Source of the DNA: Aphodomonas sp964553125
GTDB lineage: Bacteria > Bacillota > Clostridia > Christensenellales > Aristaeellaceae
Assembly: GCA_964553125.1 (NCBI GenBank)
Contig: CAZKJW010000001.1
Span: 1-64,000, forward strand
Direction: 5' to 3'
DNA length: 64,000 nucleotides
Position 1 is the stretch's first letter. Each line of letters starts with the position of its first letter. This document shows, one piece after another, positions 16,775 through 25,191 of this stretch. Below the pieces are notes generated by a model. That model was not told the origin of the DNA, did not search any database, and worked only from the letters and a program-made list of their open reading frames with translations. The translations under genes were made by a program, and so were the position numbers.

Positions 16775-17509
16775 ATGAAAACCTCGCCCATGAACGAGAT
16801 GTTTGCAAAGATCACCTGCGAAATGGAAAGCGACGGAACGTCCGCCATTCACCAGATGCCGCCCGTTTCGTGCCTTGCGCAGCTGGAGAGCATCGGCACG
16901 CGCAAGCGCTGTGCGAAGAACCAGATTCTCGCCGAGCGGGGGAAGGTGCCGGAGTGCTGCTATCTCGTGCTGAAGGGGCAGGTGATCGGCTTTGAGGAGC
17001 TGCCGTCCGGGGAGGAGCTGTATCACTATATCATGGAGGAGAACGCCATGCTGCTGGAAGCGAACGTGCTTTTCGACGTGCCGGCGCCCATTGCGTTCAA
17101 GACGTCCGTGGACAGCGAAATTCTCTGCATCGGCAAGGATGCGTTTGAAGCGGCGGCGATGAGCAACCCGCACCTGATGCTGGCGGCGTTTCATTCCATT
17201 GCCGATAAGTTTTTTGAAGCGATGGACGAGCTGCGGGAAATCAAATGCCACAGCGCGACGTGGCGCATGTGCAAGCTGCTGTTGTCGTTCGCCGAGCGAT
17301 ACGGCGTCGCCTATGACGGCAAGGTGCTGATTCAGAAGAAGATGAGCATCCAGATGATGACGAGCCTTCTCGGCGTCAACCGCGCCACGACCGTGCGCTC
17401 CCTGCACATGCTGCGCGATCTGGGGCTGCTGGAAAACATCAACGGCTATTACTGCGTGCGCAGCATGGACGCGCTGCGCCGCCATCAGGAAATGCTGGGC
17501 GATGTGTGA
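16775..17509 (+). CDS. Crp/Fnr-family transcription regulator 2
   Basis: 244 residues. Ligand-binding beta roll around residues 40-150 (CCYLVLKGQVIGFEEL, LLEANVLFDVPAPIAF) and a C-terminal helix-turn-helix, QMMTSLLGVNRATTVRSL. It is clearly paralogous to the regulator at 13566, including the INGYYCVR end. It stands directly before the hydroxylase structural genes and is the best candidate for their regulator. It has cysteines but not the FNR cluster pattern. Confidence 0.92.
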   Translation: MKTSPMNEMFAKITCEMESDGTSAIHQMPPVSCLAQLESIGTRKRCAKNQILAERGKVPECCYLVLKGQVIGFEELPSGEELYHYIMEENAMLLEANVLFDVPAPIAFKTSVDSEILCIGKDAFEAAAMSNPHLMLAAFHSIADKFFEAMDELREIKCHSATWRMCKLLLSFAERYGVAYDGKVLIQKKMSIQMMTSLLGVNRATTVRSLHMLRDLGLLENINGYYCVRSMDALRRHQEMLGDV

Positions 17510-17713
17510 AGCGGAAGACAAATTGCAAGAAAAACACAAAAACAAAAAATAAATGTAGGCGCAAATGCGCACGCATACGCATATGCAAATTGTTTTTTCG
17601 CGCGGCAATATGAAATAATAAACCATAGAAGTTAAGTTTTTGCCAATCGAACGGCAAGACAAAACGACGACTTCAAACCGAACCCGATACGACCGGAAAA
17701 GGAGGAACTACTC
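17510..17713 (+). promoter_or_regulatory. Upstream region of the molybdenum hydroxylase operon
   Basis: 204 bases without a gene. A half operator TGTAG (17554), a short palindrome GCGCAAATGCGC, and the repeated GCATACGCATATGC lie before an A/T-rich stretch (TTGTTT ... AAATAATAAA) that may be the promoter. AAGGAGG precedes the ATG at 17714. I cannot place the RNA start with confidence. Confidence 0.4.
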
Positions 17714-18595
17714 ATGGCATTACCCGAGTTTAACTACGTGGCGGCCAAAACGCTGGAAGAAGCCTCTGCGCTGGTTGCCGAGCAGGGCGGCAAGTGCACG
17801 GTGATGTCCGGCGGAACGGACGTCATAATTCAGCTCAAGGAGAACATGCTCAAGGATCTGGAGACGGTGATCGATCTCAAGACGATCCCGGGTCTGGACG
17901 CGCTGGAGTTCATCGAAGGCGAAGGCCTGAAGATCGGCTCGAACACGAAGCTGTTTGCGATTCAGTCCTCGAAGGTTGTCAACGAGAAAATGCCCGCCGT
18001 GGCGCAGGCTGCGCACTATGTGGCGTCCAGCCAGATCCGCCGCAAGGGCACCATGGTCGGCAACATCTGCAACGCCTCTCCGTCCGCCGACACCGCGCCG
18101 ATTCTGCTGGCGATGAACGCGAAGGTGAAAACGTTCAGCAAAGAAGGCCGCCGTGAGATCCCGATCGACGAATTCTTCACGGGTCTGAAAAAAACCGCGC
18201 TGGACAAGAGCAAGGGCGAACTGGTGACCGGCCTGTTCATTCCCGAGCTCAAGAGCGGCGAAGGCTCCGCTTATTTCAAGCACGCCATCCGCAAGGCGAT
18301 GGATCTGGCGATTGTCGGCGTGGCCGCGTGGGTGAAGATGGACGGCAAGAAGGTTGCCGATTGCCGCATCGCCATGGGCGGCGTGGATCTGACCACCAAG
18401 CGCGCCAAGGAAGCGGAAAAGCTGCTCATCGGAAACGAACTGACGGACGAGCTGCTTGAAAAGGCCGCCGTGGCGGCCTCTGAGGAATGCCACCCCATCA
18501 GCGACGTGCGCGCCTCTGCGGAATACCGCACCGACATGATTCGCGTCTACACCAAGCGCGCCGTGAACAAGGCGATCGAGACCATGAAAGCGTAA
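17714..18595 (+). CDS. Molybdenum hydroxylase FAD-binding subunit (CoxM/XdhB type)
   Basis: 293 residues. FAD-binding fold of the CO-dehydrogenase-medium-chain family: VMSGGTDVIIQLKE (FAD loop 1) and ASSQIRRKGTMVGNICNASPSADT (FAD loop 2). It carries electrons from the 2Fe-2S subunit to an acceptor. First gene of a three-gene operon; the next gene starts 18 bp on. Codon choice is cleaner and more GC-ending than in its neighbours, which suggests high expression. Confidence 0.95.
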   Translation: MALPEFNYVAAKTLEEASALVAEQGGKCTVMSGGTDVIIQLKENMLKDLETVIDLKTIPGLDALEFIEGEGLKIGSNTKLFAIQSSKVVNEKMPAVAQAAHYVASSQIRRKGTMVGNICNASPSADTAPILLAMNAKVKTFSKEGRREIPIDEFFTGLKKTALDKSKGELVTGLFIPELKSGEGSAYFKHAIRKAMDLAIVGVAAWVKMDGKKVADCRIAMGGVDLTTKRAKEAEKLLIGNELTDELLEKAAVAASEECHPISDVRASAEYRTDMIRVYTKRAVNKAIETMKA

Positions 18596-18613
18596 GGAAG
18601 GAGGGAACCGACC

Positions 18614-19096
18614 ATGAAGCATATCATCAACTTTACCCTGAACGGAGAACCGTGCGAAGAGCTGGTTCAGGACGGCCTGACGATGACGGATTTCCTGCGC
18701 AAGCAGATGCATCTGACGGGCACCAAGCGCGGCTGCGAGGAAGGCGAGTGCGGCGCGTGTACCATCCTGCTCGACGGAGCGGCCGTGAACTCCTGCATGA
18801 TGCTGGCCGTGGAAGCCGACGGACACGAGATCGTGACCATTGAAGGCGTTAAGAAGGACGGCGTGCTGCATCCCCTGCAGCGCGAATTCATGGACAAGTG
18901 GGCGCTGCAGTGCGGTTTCTGCACGCCGGGCATGATCATGTCCGCGCTTTCCCTTCTTCATGAGAATCCCAACCCGACTGAGCAGGAAATCCGCGACGGC
19001 ATCGCGGGCAACCTGTGCCGTTGTACGGGCTATGCCAAGATCGTTGAAGCGATTGACGCTGCTGCCAAGAAGCTGGCGAAGGAGGTGCAGGGCTGA
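18614..19096 (+). CDS. Molybdenum hydroxylase 2Fe-2S subunit (CoxS type)
   Basis: 160 residues, normal for the family. Plant-type ferredoxin cluster: GCEEGECGACTILLDG. Second, helical-domain cluster: CGFCTPGMIM and NLCRCTGY. Electrons pass from the molybdenum site through both clusters to FAD. The stop overlaps the start of the large subunit (TGATG), so the two are translationally coupled. Confidence 0.96.
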   Translation: MKHIINFTLNGEPCEELVQDGLTMTDFLRKQMHLTGTKRGCEEGECGACTILLDGAAVNSCMMLAVEADGHEIVTIEGVKKDGVLHPLQREFMDKWALQCGFCTPGMIMSALSLLHENPNPTEQEIRDGIAGNLCRCTGYAKIVEAIDAAAKKLAKEVQG

Positions 19097-21534
19097 TGGC
19101 AATCATGTCCAAAGAGTATTACGCCGATATCGAGAGCGTATACAAGAAGCCTGAAGATTACGAACTGGCGGGCAAGGGAAACGCGTATATCCGCATTGAC
19201 GCGGAAGCGAAGGTGACCGGCTCCGCCGTGTATACCGACGACGTGGATCTGCCGGGCATGTATTACTGCAAGCTCGTGCACAGCCCGTATGCGCACGCGC
19301 TGATCAAGAGCATCGACTTCACCGAAGCGCTCAAGGTGCCGGGCGTGAAGGGCGTGCTCACCGGCAAGGACTTCCCCGAGGGACACAATCTGGGCAACCC
19401 CGAAGCCTTTAAGGAGCTGGCAGACAAGGAACCGCTCTGCCGCCGCAAGGTGCGCATGGTCGGCGACGAAGTGGCCGCCGTCTGCGCCGTCACCGAAGAA
19501 ATCGCCACCAAGGCCGCAAGGCTGGTCAAGGTAGAGTATGAGCCGCTCGAACCCGTGCTCGATCCGTTCTATTCCATGCAGCCGGACGCCTCCGCCATTC
19601 ACTATCCGGGCACCAGCAACCTGTCCATCTTCACCACCATGAAGGCCGGCGATCCGGACAAGGCGTTTGCCGAGGCGGATTACACCGACAAGCGCTACTA
19701 CCGCACGCAGGAAATGGTTCATGCGGCCATCGAACCGCACGGCGCCGTCGCCAAATATGAAAACGACGAATGGACGATCTGGACGACCACGCAGGGCGCG
19801 TATGTCAGCCGCTACTGGATTGCGTGGGGTCTGGGCGTTGCCGAGAGCCAGGTTCGCGTGATCAAGCCGATGGTCGGCGGCGGCTTCGGCGGCAAGCTGG
19901 ACGTTTTCGCCCATGAGCTGTGCCCGGCGAAGTTTGCGCAGATGACCGGCCACCCCGTCAAATGCATCCTCAAGCGCGACGAGGTGTTCATGTGCACGCG
20001 TACCCGCCACCCCATCTCCTTCGAGATCGAAAGCGCCTTCACGAAAGAGGGCAAGCTGCTGGCCAAGCGCTGCAAGCACATTCTGGACGGCGGCGCCTAC
20101 GGCGGCTCGGGCATCGCGGCGAACACGCTTTCGCTGATCTGCGCGACCTTCCCCTATAAGGTTGAAAACATCGACATGACCGCCCGCCGGCCGTATACCA
20201 ACCATCCGGCCTCCGGCGCAATGCGCGGCTACTCTGCCTGCCAGGTTCACTTCGCGCATGAAATCCACATGGACGAAGTGGCGAACGAGCTGGGCATTGA
20301 TCCGCTCGACCTGCGCCGCCGCAACGAGATTACGCCGTACTACACCGGCCCCACCGGTCTGGAGTTCACCTCCTGCAAGTTCGACGAGTGCCTCGTTGCC
20401 TGCGCCGATGCGATCGGCTGGAAGGATCGTCATCAGTATCCCGTCGGCGGCGGCACGGCGCTGGGCCTGTCCGGCTCCGGCTTCATGTCCGGCACGGGCT
20501 TCCCGGTGCTGGTCACGCCGCACTACTGCTCCGCTTCCACCATCGTGCGCCTCAACCGTGAGGGCTACGCCGTGGTGTTCTCCGGCGCGAACGACATCGG
20601 TCAGGGCTGCGATACCGTCATGACCATGATCGTCGCCGAGGAGCTCGGCCTGCGCATGGACGAAGTGAAGCTCGTGCAGTCCGACACCACGGCCACGCCG
20701 TGGGACGCCGGCTCCTTCGGCTCCCGCGTCACGTTCCTTGGCGGCAACGCCTGCCGCCGCGCCGTTGGCGATGCGAAGTTCAAGCTGCTGAGCCACTGGG
20801 CGGAAGAATGGGGCTGCAAGCCGTCCGACATCACGATGAAGGATCATCGCGTGTTCATCAAGGGCGACCCCGAGAAGAACATCTCCTACAACGAAGCGTG
20901 CTTCGGCTACGAAGAAAAGAACTTCGGCCGCTGCGTCGCGGGCGTGGGCTCCTTCGCGCATGAAGGCGACAAGGACATCTACGTCAAGAACGTCGGCAAC
21001 TACGCCACGGCGTATTCCTTCTCCGCCTCCGCGGCGAAAGTCACTGTCGATATGGAAACCGGCGCGGTCACGCTGGACGATTTCGTCTTCGGTCACGACT
21101 GCGGCCGTCCGCTGAATATCCGTGCCGTGGAAGGCCAGATTGAAGGCTCCGTGCTGCTGGGCTTCGGCTTCACCTGCTATGAGGAGTGCCTCTACAACAA
21201 GGACGGCAGACACATGAACCCCGGCTTCCGCGATTATCGCTTCCCGACGGCGCTGGATATGCCGTTCATCAAGACCATCATCTGCTCCGAGTACGATCCC
21301 GAGGGTCCGATGGGCGCGAAAGAAGCCGGCGAGGGCAGCACCGCGCCCGTTGGCTCCGCCATCGGCAACGCGATCAACTATGCGACCGGCCTGACGCTGA
21401 CGGAACTGCCGATCACGCCTGAGAAGCTCTGGCGCGCTCTGCGCGAGCATGAAAAGACCGGGCGCACGGTTTTCGGCTCCGAGGATCTGCCCGAGAAGTT
21501 CGCGTCCATGCCGCCGCTGCCGCAGCGCGCATAA
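19096..21534 (+). CDS. Molybdenum hydroxylase large subunit, molybdopterin-binding (XdhA/CoxL type)
   Basis: 812 residues, full length. Cofactor contacts: GGGFGGK at residues 261-267, GAMRGYSACQVHFAHE, QGCDTVMTMIVAEELGL, and the catalytic glutamate in GAKEAGEGSTAPVG at about residues 740-753. The family hydroxylates purines, aldehydes, or aromatic rings using water. The sequence lacks the CoxL active-site cysteine loop, so it is not CO dehydrogenase. The substrate cannot be read from the sequence: purine, nicotinate-like or aromatic substrates are all possible. Three-subunit order FAD, 2Fe-2S, Mo. No in-frame TGA that could encode selenocysteine was seen. Confidence 0.94.
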   Translation: MAIMSKEYYADIESVYKKPEDYELAGKGNAYIRIDAEAKVTGSAVYTDDVDLPGMYYCKLVHSPYAHALIKSIDFTEALKVPGVKGVLTGKDFPEGHNLGNPEAFKELADKEPLCRRKVRMVGDEVAAVCAVTEEIATKAARLVKVEYEPLEPVLDPFYSMQPDASAIHYPGTSNLSIFTTMKAGDPDKAFAEADYTDKRYYRTQEMVHAAIEPHGAVAKYENDEWTIWTTTQGAYVSRYWIAWGLGVAESQVRVIKPMVGGGFGGKLDVFAHELCPAKFAQMTGHPVKCILKRDEVFMCTRTRHPISFEIESAFTKEGKLLAKRCKHILDGGAYGGSGIAANTLSLICATFPYKVENIDMTARRPYTNHPASGAMRGYSACQVHFAHEIHMDEVANELGIDPLDLRRRNEITPYYTGPTGLEFTSCKFDECLVACADAIGWKDRHQYPVGGGTALGLSGSGFMSGTGFPVLVTPHYCSASTIVRLNREGYAVVFSGANDIGQGCDTVMTMIVAEELGLRMDEVKLVQSDTTATPWDAGSFGSRVTFLGGNACRRAVGDAKFKLLSHWAEEWGCKPSDITMKDHRVFIKGDPEKNISYNEACFGYEEKNFGRCVAGVGSFAHEGDKDIYVKNVGNYATAYSFSASAAKVTVDMETGAVTLDDFVFGHDCGRPLNIRAVEGQIEGSVLLGFGFTCYEECLYNKDGRHMNPGFRDYRFPTALDMPFIKTIICSEYDPEGPMGAKEAGEGSTAPVGSAIGNAINYATGLTLTELPITPEKLWRALREHEKTGRTVFGSEDLPEKFASMPPLPQRA

Positions 21535-21563
21535 GACGCAGCGCTTTTACGAATCACATTCCA

Positions 21564-21602
21564 GCCGGTCAGTCGTTTATCGGCTGACCGGCCTTTCTTT
21601 TT
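21564..21602 (+). terminator. Terminator after the hydroxylase operon
   Basis: GCCGGTCAG (21564-21572) pairs with CTGACCGGC (21584-21592), followed by CTTTCTTTTT. Confidence 0.9.
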
Positions 21603-21614
21603 GCGGGAGGGAGC

Positions 21615-23252
21615 ATGGATACGCAGAGCAGGGAGTGGGAAGTCAGCTCCGCCCAGCTGATGAAAACGCACGGGTACGCCGCGCGCACTGATTTTCACCG
21701 GCAGACGGAGCAGGCGCGCGAAGCGTCGCAGCTTGCAAAGGAAATCATCCGGTTGGCCCGCAATACGCTGCTGATCCATCTGCGCTTTCTGGAGCCGGCG
21801 CTGGTGCGCCTTGCGCCGGGCGACGAGACCGTCACGCCGGAAATGGCGACGGCCGGCCGGTTCCTTTACTATAACTCACTGCATGTCTGCCGGGCTTTCC
21901 AAAAGGACAGGCAGGTCGTCGCGCGGGATTATCTGCATGTGACGCTGCACTGCGTGTTCCGGCATTTGTTTGTAGGCGCCGCCGTCAACGCCGATCTGTG
22001 GGATCTGGCGTGCGATATCGCGGTGGAGCATCTCATCAACGAATTGAACCTCAAGGCGCTCTACGCCGAAAGGCAGGAAAAGCAGGGCTGGCTGATTGCC
22101 AAGCTGCGCGCGGAGCTTCCCCGCCTGACGGCGGAGAGAATCTATCGCTATCTCACGGCGCAGGAGCTGCCGCCGCAGGAAATTGCGCGCATTCGCGCTT
22201 ATTTTTACGCGGACGATCACAAGATCTGGCACCGCGCGCCGGAGAAAACGTCGTCCAATGACGGCGGAGGCGAAAAAAACGACCCCGCCGCCGACGGCAA
22301 AGAGGGACAGGACGCAGGCGCAAACGCGAACGGCGAGGATCTGTTCACGCCGCCGGACGGCGAAGACGCGCAGGAGGTTCCGGGAGCGTCCGGCGGACGG
22401 GACACCGGCGAAAAGGGCGAAAGCGGCGACGGAGAGGGCCGCGCCGGTGCGGAGAGCGAGCGGCAGGAGGACAAGCCGGCCTTCACGCCGGAGGCCACGG
22501 AACGGATGTGGCAGGAGATCAGCGAGCGCATTCAGGTGGATCTGGATACCACGTCCAGCTCGTGGGGCGAAAACGCCGGAGACTTCGTGTCTGCGCTCAG
22601 GGAGATCAACCGGGAGAAGGTGGATTACGCCGCTTTCCTGCGCCGCTTCAGCGTGCTGGGCGAGAACGTGCGCGTCAACGACGATGAGTTCGATTATATC
22701 TTCTACACCTACGGCCTGCGCCTGAATGGAAACATGCCGCTTGTGGAGCCTCTGGAATACCGGGAGGACAAGCGCGTGCGCGAGTTCGTCATTGCGCTGG
22801 ATACGTCGGAGTCGGTGGCGGGCGAACTGGTTCAGACCTTTGTGACCAAAACATGGAACATCCTCAAGCAGACGGAAAACTTCTTCAACCGCGTGAACGT
22901 CCACATCCTTCAGTGCGGTGCGCGCGTGGAGGAGGATGCGAAGATCACCGACGAAGATTCGTTTGACGCGTATATTCGGCGCATGACGCTGCGCGGCTTT
23001 GGCGGGACGGACTTCCGACCGGTCTTTGAACACGTCGACCGGCTGATTGCGCAGCACGAGTTTACGAACTTCAAGGGGCTGATCTATTTCACGGACGGCT
23101 ACGGCACATTCCCGGCGATGCCGCCGGCGTATGAAGCCGCGTTCGTGTTCGTGGACGACGGCCGCGAGCCGCCCGACGTGCCGCCATGGGCGATTCGGAT
23201 GCTGATGACGCCGGAGGATATCAGGACGCTGGAGGTGCCGCGCCGTGAATGA
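21615..23252 (+). CDS. VWA-like protein with N-terminal metallopeptidase-like domain (DUF2201 type)
   Basis: 545 residues. The first 215 are helical and have the look of the metallopeptidase-like domain seen in this family (YLHVTLHCVFRHLF and DLACDIAVEHLINE, with paired histidines). Residues 216-300 are an acidic, Gly-rich linker. The C-terminal third is a von Willebrand A fold: VIALDTSESV carries the DxSxS metal site and YFTDGYG the matching DG loop. Such proteins work with a MoxR-like ATPase, which is encoded at 25192. Start ATG has GGGAGGG upstream. Probably a protein or complex remodelling pair; target unknown. Confidence 0.8.
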   Translation: MDTQSREWEVSSAQLMKTHGYAARTDFHRQTEQAREASQLAKEIIRLARNTLLIHLRFLEPALVRLAPGDETVTPEMATAGRFLYYNSLHVCRAFQKDRQVVARDYLHVTLHCVFRHLFVGAAVNADLWDLACDIAVEHLINELNLKALYAERQEKQGWLIAKLRAELPRLTAERIYRYLTAQELPPQEIARIRAYFYADDHKIWHRAPEKTSSNDGGGEKNDPAADGKEGQDAGANANGEDLFTPPDGEDAQEVPGASGGRDTGEKGESGDGEGRAGAESERQEDKPAFTPEATERMWQEISERIQVDLDTTSSSWGENAGDFVSALREINREKVDYAAFLRRFSVLGENVRVNDDEFDYIFYTYGLRLNGNMPLVEPLEYREDKRVREFVIALDTSESVAGELVQTFVTKTWNILKQTENFFNRVNVHILQCGARVEEDAKITDEDSFDAYIRRMTLRGFGGTDFRPVFEHVDRLIAQHEFTNFKGLIYFTDGYGTFPAMPPAYEAAFVFVDDGREPPDVPPWAIRMLMTPEDIRTLEVPRRE

Positions 23253-25179
23253 GTTTGAAATACGCCAGGGCGTTCTCACGCGGTATCGCGGCGCGGAGGA
23301 ATGCGTGCGCGTGCCGGAGGGCGTTGCCGCGATCGGCGAGGGCGCTTTCCACGATTGCAGGGACGTGCGCGAGGTGATTCTGCCGGAGGGCGTGGAGCGG
23401 ATTGACGCGGAAGCCTTTCAGTGGTGCGCCAATCTGGAAAATGTCGTCGCGCCGCAGAGCCTGACGTTTATCGATCAGGGCGCGTTTGCCGGAACGAAGT
23501 TCTACCGCTATTACAGCGAGAATGAAACCGACTGGAAGGACGATCTCCTGATCCTTGGCAAATGCCTTGTGAAGGCAAGGAGAAATCTTCGCGAGGCTGT
23601 GATTCCGGAGAGCGTCGTCTCTGTGACGGCGGACGCGTTTGCGCAGCGCGTGCTGCTCAGCCGCGTGGTGTTTCCTTCCGCGCTGGAGGATATCGGCTGG
23701 CGCGCGTTTGCAGAGTGTACGGCGCTGACGAGCGTGACCATTCCGGGCAATGTCCGCCGCATCGGCTGGCACTGCTTCAAGGGGTGCAGCCGACTGTCCG
23801 ACGTGCGGCTCTGCGAAGGTGTCGAGACGCTGGAAAACGGCGTGTTCGCCAACTGCCGCTCCCTGCGGGAAGTCGTATTCCCTTCGACGCTGCGGCGGTT
23901 CGGCGGCTGGATGTTCTTTGGCAGCAACAACATTGCGCGCGTGCGCTTTGCCGGCGCGCCGGAAGCGATTGGCGACTGGGCGTTTTCCGGCTGCGAGAAT
24001 CTGGAGCAGGTGGAGTTTCCGCAGGGGCTTCGCAAGATCAGCGTGGACGCTTTTTACGGCTGCATCACCCTGCGGGAAGCCGTGCTGCCGCAGAGCGTGA
24101 CGACCATCGAAAGGCGCGCGTTTGCCGGCGCGCGCTGCATGACGCGGGCGTGCCTGCCAGATGGAATCGACAGGCTGGGGGACAGCGTGTTTTCCGGCTG
24201 CAAGTCGCTGGAGGAAATGACGTTCCCTGGCGGCCTTGAAACGATGCCCGACGATACCTTCTTTGAGTGCGAACGCCTTGCGCGGCTGACGATTGCCGAA
24301 GGCGTGAAGGAAATCGGCTCGCGCGCGCTGGGCGGCTGCCGCTCGCTTCGCACGCTGGAGCTTCCGGACAGCACGGAGAAGATTGGCGAGCGCGCGTTCT
24401 TCGGGGACGGCAAGCTGGAATGTCTGCGGCTTTCGCCGCGCACGAGGGAGATCGGCGCACAAGCGTTTGCCGGCTGCAAAAGCCTGTGGCAGCTGGAGAT
24501 TCCGGACACGGTGGAGGAAATCGGCGGCGGCGCGTTTGACCGCTGCGATGCGCTTGCGGATGAGAATGGATACATCGTCGTAAACGGCGTCTGCTATGGA
24601 ACGGCGGAGCCTGTCGTTCATGCCGTCATCCCGCAAAATGCGCGCGCGGTGGGCAGCGGCGCATTCCGCGGCAAGCCGCTTCTGAAAAAAATCAGCATGG
24701 GAGCGCACGTGCGCGCAGTGGGGCGCAGCGCCTTTGCGCAGTGCGAAGCGCTTGAGGAAATCGAGATTTCTGAGGCGGTGGAGGCGCTTTGCGGGACGCC
24801 GTTCGACGGCTGCGCAAGGCTGCAGTCCATCATTGCGCCGGGCATGAAGCCGGAGGGCTTTGCTTCCCTGAACGACCGGATCAGCGCGGCGCTGGGCTTT
24901 TGCCGGAGCGGAAAGCCTTTCCGCTATGCGTCGGCGTGGAAAGCGTTCGTGCATGAGAACATGCGCGCGGTGATGGAAGCCGCGATTGCGCGCAATCTGC
25001 CGGACGCGGCGCGCTATTTCATGGAAAACGAAGTGATCCCGATGGAGGTTTTCACGGCGCTGCTGGAAAAGGCGCAGCAGGCGAAGGCGGCGGAAATTGT
25101 CGCCATGCTGCTGGACTATCGGGGCAAGAAGCTGGCGGACGCGGATGTGTTTGCGAGATTTGATCTCGATCTTGAATGA
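23245..25179 (+). CDS. Cytoplasmic leucine-rich-repeat protein (BspA/LRR_5 type)
   Basis: 644 residues made almost wholly of about 23-residue repeats of the pattern IGxxAFxxCxxLxxVxLPxxL, for example IGEGAFHDCRDVREVILPEG and IGERAFFGDGKLECLRL. The last 120 residues are helical. There is no signal peptide or anchor, unlike most BspA-type surface proteins, so it acts inside the cell. GTG start with GGAGG upstream, overlapping the end of the VWA gene by 8 bp; the MoxR-like gene follows 12 bp later. Its place between the VWA and ATPase genes suggests it is a scaffold or target-binding subunit of that system. Confidence 0.85.
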   Translation: MNEFEIRQGVLTRYRGAEECVRVPEGVAAIGEGAFHDCRDVREVILPEGVERIDAEAFQWCANLENVVAPQSLTFIDQGAFAGTKFYRYYSENETDWKDDLLILGKCLVKARRNLREAVIPESVVSVTADAFAQRVLLSRVVFPSALEDIGWRAFAECTALTSVTIPGNVRRIGWHCFKGCSRLSDVRLCEGVETLENGVFANCRSLREVVFPSTLRRFGGWMFFGSNNIARVRFAGAPEAIGDWAFSGCENLEQVEFPQGLRKISVDAFYGCITLREAVLPQSVTTIERRAFAGARCMTRACLPDGIDRLGDSVFSGCKSLEEMTFPGGLETMPDDTFFECERLARLTIAEGVKEIGSRALGGCRSLRTLELPDSTEKIGERAFFGDGKLECLRLSPRTREIGAQAFAGCKSLWQLEIPDTVEEIGGGAFDRCDALADENGYIVVNGVCYGTAEPVVHAVIPQNARAVGSGAFRGKPLLKKISMGAHVRAVGRSAFAQCEALEEIEISEAVEALCGTPFDGCARLQSIIAPGMKPEGFASLNDRISAALGFCRSGKPFRYASAWKAFVHENMRAVMEAAIARNLPDAARYFMENEVIPMEVFTALLEKAQQAKAAEIVAMLLDYRGKKLADADVFARFDLDLE

Positions 25180-25191
25180 GGAGGAACGGCG

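Noticed and set aside
19030..21450. Long minus-strand frame opposite the hydroxylase large subunit
   Set aside because: The plus-strand protein has all family motifs; the reverse frame is low-complexity shadow.
23245..25179. Surface adhesin of BspA type
   Set aside because: No signal peptide, membrane anchor or sorting motif; genes on both sides encode cytoplasmic proteins.
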